A DNA stretch of 5,877 nt. It comes from Oscillospiraceae bacterium (GTDB lineage Bacteria; Bacillota; Clostridia; Oscillospirales; Oscillospiraceae). The notes under the pieces are model-generated. The model saw only the letters and a list, made by a program, of their open reading frames with translations, did not search any database and was not told where the DNA came from. A program made the position numbers and the translations under genes. Every line of letters starts with the position of its first letter. Positions within the stretch are counted from its first letter, which is position 1. The stretch is from contig CACXHI010000003.1 of NCBI GenBank assembly GCA_902767395.1, positions 1-5,877 of the forward strand, in the 5' to 3' direction. This document shows positions 1 through 4,597 of the stretch, piece by piece.

Positions 1-1098
1 GTCCTGCTTTGGTGTAATTTGGGTGGTTGTGCGCGTAATCTCCCCTGCAACCATCTGCGCCATCACCAAGCGCTCCGCGTCCGCACACAGAATCCGTCCG
101 GCGGTCTCCAGATCCACCGCCTTCGGAACAAGGGCATACTCCAAAAGGGTTTGCGTCTCAACGCAAATCGGAAGCGAATACCCGCCCGGCAGGGTCCACA
201 CTGTTGTTTCTATCATTCTATCACACTTTACACCAAAAATGCTACTGTTTCCTGAAATTTTTCTTCGTTTTCTTTGAAAAATAATCGAACGGCAGACTTC
301 CGAACGGCCGGTGTAAACCTTTTGCATGGCGACGTTCGGGCAAATCACGTCCAGCTGCCGCATCGTCAGGGCGCGCACCTCTCCGGCCGCGTGCATGGCC
401 TGCACATGGGTCGTCCACTCCGCGAAGCCGGAAATCAAAAGATCCCCCGCCTGCACGCTGTCCCCCGGCGCAGCCACTGCCACGCCGTCCGTCACATGCA
501 GCTCTTGAATGATCCCCGGACGGGAGGCAATCACGTTTGTGATCCCCGTTCTGTCCTCTGTGGGACGCTCCGGCTTTCGCTCCGCTGTCAAAACCGTGAC
601 CAGACCGCCCTCGCGGTTGACCGCCAGCCAGCGAAGCTCGGGGATGCGATTAAGCATTCTGTTTTTCAGATCCTCCGAATCCAGATTCGGTCCCCACGCA
701 CCGAAGCGGACGCCCTCTTCGGACAGCGCTTGCAGAATTCGTTCCGTGGTGACGGTCTCGTTTCCCTGCACGCGGAGAAACCAGACGAAGTTCTGGAGCA
801 AAAGCGCCGCGGCCAGAGCCAGCACGACGCCGAGGGCAAGCACCGGCCTGCGCCGAAGTCGGCGCAGCAGACGCGGCAGACCGGCGCCGGACAGCACGCA
901 CAGGCCGATCTGCGCGCGAGCCGCCTCCCGCCGCGCGGCGTCCAGATCGGACTCATAGATGCGGCAGCGGGCCTTCAGCTCGTCCTGCCGTCGCAAATCC
1001 CAGAACGGAAGCTCGGCCTTCACCCAGCGGTTCAGACAGCGCTCCAGCGACGCGCCGGTCAACTCCACCTCCAGGTTTCCTCGCAGACGTCTGATCAT
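1..1098 (-). CDS. yqfD: Sporulation protein YqfD (partial, C-terminus off left edge)
   Basis: Minus-strand reading from ATG at 1098 stays open to position 1, giving 366 residues with no stop. Bacillus YqfD is about 400 residues, so roughly the last 30-40 are missing. The N-terminus (residues 1-60, with ELTGASLERCLNR and a following WDLRR) resembles the usual YqfD start. A basic stretch (about 75-84, rich in Arg) leads into one hydrophobic membrane segment at about 85-107. A large mixed domain follows, containing GPNLDSEDLKNRM, a TERKPE-like stretch, VTDGVAVAAPGD and SGFAEW, then TLPGGYSLPI and VETQTLLEY near the end. The start overlaps the yqfC stop as ATGA, with GGAGG four bases upstream (1103-1107), so translation is probably coupled. 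In Bacillus, YqfD is made in the mother cell under sigma-E and is needed for efficient sporulation; its biochemical role is not known. A segment at about 205-300 is more AT-rich than the rest but stays in frame. The family call is by recognised resemblance, not by search. Confidence 0.88.
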   Translation of the reverse strand, partial: MIRRLRGNLEVELTGASLERCLNRWVKAELPFWDLRRQDELKARCRIYESDLDAARREAARAQIGLCVLSGAGLPRLLRRLRRRPVLALGVVLALAAALLLQNFVWFLRVQGNETVTTERILQALSEEGVRFGAWGPNLDSEDLKNRMLNRIPELRWLAVNREGGLVTVLTAERKPERPTEDRTGITNVIASRPGIIQELHVTDGVAVAAPGDSVQAGDLLISGFAEWTTHVQAMHAAGEVRALTMRQLDVICPNVAMQKVYTGRSEVCRSIIFQRKRRKISGNSSIFGVKCDRMIETTVWTLPGGYSLPICVETQTLLEYALVPKAVDLETAGRILCADAERLVMAQMVAGEITRTTTQITPKQD

Positions 1099-1376
1099 CC
1101 GCCCTCCCCCATTTCAATCCGGCGAATGACGCCGTGCAGAATCATTCGTTCCCGATTCATCCGAAAAATCGTCAATGCCTCGCCTGTCAGGGTCAGTGGC
1201 CCGATGGCGGTTGCAACGCGCACGACCGCCGGGTCATAGGCAATGATTCCGCGATGGGAAATAATCACCGCCTCGCTGGTTCCCTTCCACTCCACAACCG
1301 GAACCCCGGTCAGAATCTCCCCCGGAAAATCCGCCGCGGACAGGAGCGTCTGTGCCAGTTCTCTGCCTCGTTTCAT
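1095..1376 (-). CDS. yqfC: Sporulation protein YqfC
   Basis: Encodes 93 residues, the same length as Bacillus YqfC. The N-terminus MKRGRELAQTLLSAADFPGE is followed by a run of short beta-strand-like segments containing SHRGIIAYDP, VRVATAIGPLTLTGE and ILHGVIRRIEM. These match the family pattern of NHRGI...Y, then I...G.I.I.G, then I.G.I..I at the end. The start is set by GGAGG at 1385-1389 with 8 bases to the ATG at 1376. The frame is open further upstream to an ATG at 1472, but that would overlap the divergent ylbJ gene and add 32 residues unlike the family. The gene ends in a TGA overlapping the yqfD ATG, so the two form an operon, as in Bacillus. YqfC is a mother-cell protein of the sigma-E regulon with unknown molecular function, probably working with YqfD. 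No signal peptide or membrane segment is seen. Confidence 0.9.
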   Translation of the reverse strand: MKRGRELAQTLLSAADFPGEILTGVPVVEWKGTSEAVIISHRGIIAYDPAVVRVATAIGPLTLTGEALTIFRMNRERMILHGVIRRIEMGEGG

Positions 1377-1384
1377 CCCATGCA

Positions 1385-1389
1385 CCTCC
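1385..1389 (-). promoter_or_regulatory. Ribosome binding site of yqfC
   Basis: GGAGG (within CGGAGGT) on the minus strand lies 8 bases upstream of the ATG at 1376. It decides the start in favour of a 93-residue product over the longer open frame beginning at 1472. Confidence 0.8.
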
Positions 1390-1404
1390 GTAAAAACCTG
1401 CTTC

Positions 1405-1440
1405 ACCTTATGCAAGGCCGCCCGGATTCTTGCATAGGCT
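1405..1440. promoter_or_regulatory. Divergent inverted repeat with two outward sporulation-type -10 elements
   Basis: TATGCAAG (1409-1416) and CTTGCATA (1429-1436) are perfect 8-bp inverted repeats with a 12-base centre. Read outward, the arms are CTTGCATAGGCT (plus, 1429-1440) and CTTGCATAAGGT (minus, 1416-1405), matching at 10 of 12 positions. Each contains CATANNNT, the -10 form used by sigma-E and sigma-K. Starts about 7 bases downstream would give short leaders of about 17-22 bases carrying the ribosome binding sites of ylbJ and yqfC. The expected sigma-E -35 (ATATT-like) is not evident on either side: each position holds GCAAG, from the opposite arm. The inverted repeat is seen directly; its promoter role is inferred from the known sigma-E control of both gene families. 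Confidence 0.5.
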
Positions 1441-1448
1441 TTCTGCAC

Positions 1449-1454
1449 AGGAGG
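1449..1454 (+). promoter_or_regulatory. Ribosome binding site of ylbJ (sets a GTG start)
   Basis: AGGAGG followed by a 9-base spacer places the start at GTG 1464. The nearby ATG at 1457 is in another frame. The frame is open further upstream to 1134, but that stretch lies antisense to yqfC and is not YlbJ-like. Confidence 0.85.
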
Positions 1455-1463
1455 CGATGTACC

Positions 1464-2504
1464 GTGAAGCAAGAGCGTTGGAACCCGGCGTTTTTTACCG
1501 TCACAACCGGAATGCTGTTGTTTTTGTTTTTTCCTTCTGCCGTCGCGGAAGGCGTGCGTTCCGGCTTGACGCTCTGCGTCCGTGTGTTGATTCCTTCGTT
1601 ATTTCCCGTCAGCGTTCTGACCGGCTGCATGATTCGGATGGGTGTCGCCCGCCTTTTTTCCCAAAGATTCTTTCCATGGCTGGGCCGTTTCGTCGGTCTG
1701 TCCGGAGCCGGAATGCTTCCGTTCCTTCTGGGTCTGCTGGGCGGGTTTCCGCTCGGAGCGCAGATGCTGGCGGAGCTTTATCAAAACGGCAGCCTGAATC
1801 GGCGGGAAGCGCTTCGAGCGCAGGTGCTCTGCAACAACGCAGGGCCGGCTTTTCTGATCGGGGCGGTTGGAAGCGGGATTTTCGGCCAGCCTGAGCTGGG
1901 CGCTGCTCTGTTGGTGATTCAGCTTCTCTCGGCGTGGACGGCAGGGCTTCTGCTCCGTGGCCCGGCAGGAGTCCCTCCGAAAGCGTCGAAGCCGCCTGCT
2001 GAGAAAAGCGTGCCGTTCTCGAAGGCGTTTTTTGCCGCGCTGGACGCCTCCGCCAAAGCAATGCTTCGTCTGACGGCAACGGTGTCGTTTTTCAGCGCTG
2101 TCATGGCGTGCATCGCGTCCGTTCTGCCCCTCGGGCAGCTTTCGCCACCTGTTCAGGCAGGCGTTACGGGGTTTTTAGAGCTATCCGGCGGTACAGCGCT
2201 TCTTTCCGGCATGGAGCGAGGAACCGCCTTCGTCCTCTCTGCCGCAATGACGGCGTGGGGCGGCTTGTGCGTCCACGCACAGGCGCTCCAAGCATTCAGC
2301 CCTGCAGGGCTTCCGAGCGGAAAATACGTCGCCGCAAAGCTGCTTCAGGCCGGGCTTTCAGCGGCTCTGGCGCTCATTGTCCTTTCATTTGACCGCGTTC
2401 CGCTCCTGTGTGCAGGGCTTCTGTTGCTCGGTGTGTCGGCAATTTCCGTTTTTTTGCGGATTTCCGTAAAAATCCATTGGAAATCGAAGAAACCTGTGGT
2501 ATAA
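1464..2504 (+). CDS. ylbJ: Sporulation integral membrane protein YlbJ
   Basis: Encodes 346 residues from a GTG start chosen by AGGAGG at 1449-1454. It is a polytopic membrane protein with hydrophobic segments at about 11-29, 36-56, 78-98, 128-165 (probably two spans), 200-222, 255-275, 290-308 and 312-332. The loop at 167-188 is polar and proline-rich. YlbJ/Gate-type signatures are visible: LLGGFPLGAQ at 91-100 (family GxPxGA), CNNAGPAFLIGAVG at 123-136 (family NxxGPxFxxGxVG), and a second gate-like half with LELSGGTALL at 238-247. The C-terminus is short and basic. In Bacillus, ylbJ belongs to the sigma-E mother-cell regulon and is needed for heat-resistant spores, presumably acting in a membrane around the forespore; its transport substrate is unknown. 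The gene runs divergently from yqfCD. No terminator follows, and its stop codon lies inside the next gene's promoter, so some read-through is likely. Confidence 0.9.
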   Translation: MKQERWNPAFFTVTTGMLLFLFFPSAVAEGVRSGLTLCVRVLIPSLFPVSVLTGCMIRMGVARLFSQRFFPWLGRFVGLSGAGMLPFLLGLLGGFPLGAQMLAELYQNGSLNRREALRAQVLCNNAGPAFLIGAVGSGIFGQPELGAALLVIQLLSAWTAGLLLRGPAGVPPKASKPPAEKSVPFSKAFFAALDASAKAMLRLTATVSFFSAVMACIASVLPLGQLSPPVQAGVTGFLELSGGTALLSGMERGTAFVLSAAMTAWGGLCVHAQALQAFSPAGLPSGKYVAAKLLQAGLSAALALIVLSFDRVPLLCAGLLLLGVSAISVFLRISVKIHWKSKKPVV

Positions 2505-2505
2505 T
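2477..2505 (+). promoter_or_regulatory. Sigma-A promoter with extended -10 for the 69-residue protein gene
   Basis: TTGGAA (2477-2482), a 17-base spacer and TATAAT (2500-2505) preceded by TG at 2497-2498 make a near-consensus extended -10 promoter. The -10 contains the ylbJ stop codon (2502-2504). Transcription should begin near 2512, giving a leader of about 70 bases. Confidence 0.8.
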
Positions 2506-2526
2506 GACAGGCAGACAACCGATTGG

Positions 2527-2555
2527 AACGGCGTGCGCACCGCGCAGATGCCGTT
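2527..2555 (+). other. Possible leader hairpin before the 69-residue protein gene
   Basis: AACGGC (2527-2532) pairs with GCCGTT (2550-2555) across a 17-base loop that itself contains the palindrome GTGCGCAC (2533-2540). It lies in the predicted leader, 15 bases upstream of the ribosome binding site. Neither structure resembles a known riboswitch, and chance pairing is quite possible in GC-rich DNA. Confidence 0.2.
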
Positions 2556-2581
2556 GCCACGAAAGAACTCAGGAGGCGCCT

Positions 2582-2791
2582 ATGCTGTTTCGGAAAACCA
2601 TCGTCAAGAATTGCGCTTACTGCGCCCACGCGGGGCAGGCCAGCGATGGCAAGCTCCTTTGCACGAAAAGGGGCTTTGTCTCTGCCAACGGGAGCTGCCG
2701 CCGCTTTCGCTATGACCCGCTGAAGCGGACGCCCAGGAAGCTGAAGGCAAAGGATTTTACTGCGTTTACAGAGGAGGACTTCCGTCTCTGA
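2582..2791 (+). CDS. Small four-cysteine protein of unknown function (putative metal-binding)
   Basis: Encodes 69 residues; the start ATG is set by AGGAGG at 2571-2576 with a 5-base spacer. Cysteines at 11, 14, 27 and 39 form C-x2-C-x12-C-x11-C, the arrangement of a small zinc-ribbon or other metal-binding knuckle (inference). The N-terminal half holds all four cysteines. The second half is basic, with RRFRYDPLKRTPRKLK at 40-55, and ends in the acidic/aromatic tail FTEEDFRL. The combination of a Cys pair and a YDPLKR.P motif recalls small uncharacterised proteins in Clostridia, but no function is known to me. There is no signal peptide or membrane segment, so it is probably cytosolic. It has its own sigma-A promoter and a strong terminator and so is mainly a single-gene unit, though read-through from ylbJ is possible. 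It could bind nucleic acid through its basic half; this is unproven. Confidence 0.82.
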   Translation: MLFRKTIVKNCAYCAHAGQASDGKLLCTKRGFVSANGSCRRFRYDPLKRTPRKLKAKDFTAFTEEDFRL

Positions 2792-2825
2792 GCCCTTGCG
2801 CGTCCACCGCACTTGCTCCCGCGAA

Positions 2826-2868
2826 GCGGGGAAAACCGTACCGCCGTATGGTTTTCCCCGCATTTTTC
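2826..2868 (+). terminator. Rho-independent terminator after the 69-residue protein gene
   Basis: A 16-bp stem (2826-2841 with 2846-2861, one G-T pair) closes on a 4-base loop and is followed by ATTTTTC. It lies 34 bases past the stop at 2791. There is no T-run on the opposite strand, so it works in the plus direction only. It separates this unit from the hut promoter. A short alternative hairpin, CCCGC-gaa-GCGGG (2818-2830), would use the first five bases of the same stem. Confidence 0.92.
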
Positions 2869-2914
2869 ATTTTCCGTTTCCTCCGGCATCCCGCCGATTC
2901 TGCAATAAAACTCC

Positions 2915-2943
2915 TTGCTTTTCCATGGAAAATGGGCTATAAT
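2915..2943 (+). promoter_or_regulatory. Sigma-A promoter of the hutH-hutU operon
   Basis: TTGCTT (2915-2920), a 17-base spacer and a perfect TATAAT (2938-2943). The start would be near 2950, giving a leader of about 68 bases. The -35 departs from consensus in its second half, which suits a regulated promoter. Confidence 0.8.
2919..2932. promoter_or_regulatory. Palindromic operator candidate within the hut promoter
   Basis: TTTTCCATGGAAAA is a perfect 14-bp palindrome overlapping the last two bases of the -35 and filling most of the spacer. A dimeric repressor bound here would block RNA polymerase. It resembles but does not match the CodY box (TTTTC-N-GAAAA has an odd centre) and is not a CcpA cre site. 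The bound protein is unknown. Confidence 0.5.
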
Positions 2944-2989
2944 TCTATTGATCGAAGACGGCTTCGTTTGGAGTCGTACCGTAATTCTA
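2940..2989 (+). repeat. Direct repeat TAATTCTA flanking the hut leader
   Basis: TAATTCTA occurs at 2940-2947, overlapping the -10, and again at 2982-2989, exactly 42 bases apart (about four helical turns). Both copies are followed closely by ATCG (after TTG in the first, directly in the second). It may be a paired regulator site, or chance in an AT-rich leader. Confidence 0.3.
2953..2966 (+). other. Small hairpin at the start of the hut leader
   Basis: CGAAG (2953-2957) pairs with CTTCG (2962-2966) around a 4-base loop, a few bases after the predicted transcription start. It has no T-run, so it is not a terminator; it might stabilise the 5' end of the message. No HutP-type antiterminator arrangement is visible in the leader. 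Confidence 0.25.
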
Positions 2990-3000
2990 ATCGCAGTTAA

Positions 3001-3007
3001 TAAGGAG
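3001..3007 (+). promoter_or_regulatory. Ribosome binding site of hutH (selects ATG 3018)
   Basis: TAAGGAG lies 10 bases before ATG 3018 but only 1 base before the in-frame GTG at 3009. The ATG is therefore the usable start. Confidence 0.75.
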
Positions 3008-3017
3008 TGTGTTTTTC

Positions 3018-4583
3018 ATGGAATCTCCCCATTGTGTTTCCCCCGTCGTTCTGACCGGGCACAGTCTGACGCTTGACGCTTTCATCGCCGTCGCCCGGTA
3101 CCGCGCAGAGGTTTCCATTGCCGACGAAGCGATGGAGGCCATGATTCGCTCCCGTGAGCTTGCAGATCGCATTTCCCGGGAAAAGCGGGTTGTTTATGGC
3201 ATCACGACCGGCTTCGGTGACTTTGCGAACGTCGCCGTTCCCGAGGAAATGAGCGCACAGCTGTCCACCAATTTGATCCTCAGCCACGCGGTCGGCACCG
3301 GTGAGCCTTATTCCGACGAGCAGGTGCGCGGTATGATGCTTCTGCGCGCCAACGCGCTCTGCGTCGGCATCAGCGGCGTTCGTCCGGTCCTTGTCAAGAT
3401 GCTGGTGGAAATGCTCAACAAGGGCGTCACCCCTGTGATCCCCCAGAAGGGTTCTCTCGGCGCGTCCGGCGATCTGGCTCCGCTGAGCCACATGGGTCTT
3501 GTCCTGCTTGGCCGCGGAAAGGCCAAGTATCAGGGCGTAGTGTACGACGGCGCGAAGGCAATGGAGCTGGCCGGAATCCCCGTTCTGGACACGCTTGTCA
3601 GCAAGGAGGGTCTCGGCATTACCAACGGCACCTGCGCCATGACGAGCGTCGGTGCGCTGTATCTTTACGACACCATGCTGGCTGCGGATCTGGCGGACGT
3701 TGTCGCCTCGGTGAGCTTCACCGCGCTTGGCGGACAGCTTGACGCCTTTCAGGAGCGGATGCACACTGCGCGCGGGCACAAGGGCCAGATTCGCGTGGCA
3801 AAGAATATTCGCCTGCTCACCGCCGACGGTGAGATACTTCAAAAAAGTCAGCACGCCCGGGTGCAGGACGCCTATGCCCTGCGCTGCATTCCGCAGGTAC
3901 ACGGCGCCATTCGGGACGCGCTGGCCTACGTGCGGGAAAAGGTCGAGATCGAGCTGAACGCGGTCACCGACAATCCCCTGATGTTTACAGAGGATGAAGC
4001 CGTCATCTCCGGCGGCAACTTCCACGGCGAGCCGATGGCCCTTCCCTTCGACTTCCTCGGCATTGCCTGCGCGGAGCTTGCCTCCATCTCCGAGCGCCGC
4101 ACCGAGCGGATGGTCAACGCAGCGCTCTCCAACGGCCTGACCCCCTTCCTGACGACCAAGGCAGGCGTCAACAGCGGCTTTATGATCGTGCAGTACTCTG
4201 CGGCCTCCATGGCCTCCGAGAACAAGGTCTTCGCCCATCCCGCCTGCGTGGACACCATTCCCTCCTCCGCCAACCAGGAGGACTTCGTCTCCATGGGGAC
4301 GACAGCCGCGCGCAAGGCCGGTCTGATTTTGGAGAACACCCGCTCTGTGCTGGCATACGAGCTTCTGACTGCCTGTCAGGCGGTGGACGTCCGCCGCCGT
4401 GTCGGTCCGTGGGGCGAAGGTCTCTCCCCTGCCGTGCAGGTCGTTTACGACAAGGTTCGCGCCCTCATCCCCTTTATGGAGGAGGATCGGGAGCTGCGAA
4501 TCGACATTGAGAAAATCGAAAAGCTGGTGCGCTCCGAGGAGCTCATTCAGGCTGTGAAGCAAATCGTTCCCGATTTTGAATAA
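3018..4583 (+). CDS. hutH: Histidine ammonia-lyase
   Basis: Removes ammonia from L-histidine to give trans-urocanate, the first step of histidine breakdown, in the cytosol; the family acts as a homotetramer. The 521 residues are close to the usual 500-510. The Ala-Ser-Gly that cyclises into the MIO electrophile is at 149-151 within GSLGASGDLAPLSHMG. Other landmarks are the catalytic Tyr at 60 (YGITTGFG), the Ser-His pair at 89-90 (ILSHAVGTGEP) typical of histidine rather than tyrosine or phenylalanine lyases, Asn 203 (GLGITNGT), VQDAYALRCIPQVHG at 282-296, VTDNPL at 316-321 and NFHGEP at 334-339. The C-terminal active-site loop reads ENKVFAHPAC...SANQEDFVSMG (401-427). Two positions are unusual: Thr 63 where most such enzymes have Asn (YGINTGFG), and Phe 423 where they have His (QEDHVSM). 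The substrate call rests on the Ser-His pair and on hutU 14 bases downstream. Codons are strongly C/G-ending, suggesting good expression. Confidence 0.93.
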   Translation: MESPHCVSPVVLTGHSLTLDAFIAVARYRAEVSIADEAMEAMIRSRELADRISREKRVVYGITTGFGDFANVAVPEEMSAQLSTNLILSHAVGTGEPYSDEQVRGMMLLRANALCVGISGVRPVLVKMLVEMLNKGVTPVIPQKGSLGASGDLAPLSHMGLVLLGRGKAKYQGVVYDGAKAMELAGIPVLDTLVSKEGLGITNGTCAMTSVGALYLYDTMLAADLADVVASVSFTALGGQLDAFQERMHTARGHKGQIRVAKNIRLLTADGEILQKSQHARVQDAYALRCIPQVHGAIRDALAYVREKVEIELNAVTDNPLMFTEDEAVISGGNFHGEPMALPFDFLGIACAELASISERRTERMVNAALSNGLTPFLTTKAGVNSGFMIVQYSAASMASENKVFAHPACVDTIPSSANQEDFVSMGTTAARKAGLILENTRSVLAYELLTACQAVDVRRRVGPWGEGLSPAVQVVYDKVRALIPFMEEDRELRIDIEKIEKLVRSEELIQAVKQIVPDFE

Positions 4584-4597
4584 GGAGGTCGTATGTC

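Noticed and set aside
205..330. AT-richer stretch within yqfD as a sign of insertion or frameshift
   Set aside because: The reading frame passes through without a break and family-like motifs continue on both sides.
274..1239. 321-residue plus-strand open frame opposite yqfD
   Set aside because: It is an Arg/His/Gln-rich shadow frame without a good ribosome binding site; the minus-strand YqfD frame is continuous and recognisable.
1134..1463. 110-residue upstream extension of ylbJ
   Set aside because: It lies antisense to yqfC, lacks YlbJ character and would ignore the strong AGGAGG before GTG 1464.
1377..1472. 32-residue N-terminal extension of yqfC
   Set aside because: It overlaps the ylbJ start, and an ideal ribosome binding site precedes the ATG at 1376, which gives the family length of 93.
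2408..2581. 58-residue upstream extension of the four-cysteine protein
   Set aside because: It overlaps ylbJ in another frame, begins before the identified promoter and bypasses the AGGAGG at 2571.
2919..2932. CodY box or CcpA cre site at the hut promoter
   Set aside because: CodY boxes have a one-base centre between TTTTC and GAAAA, whereas this palindrome has an even centre (TTTTCC/GGAAAA). The cre core pattern with central CG is absent.
2997..4562. 521-residue open frame on the minus strand opposite hutH
   Set aside because: It mirrors hutH codon for codon, has His/Gly/Val-rich composition typical of antisense frames in GC-rich genes, and shows no family motifs. HutH on the plus strand is certain.
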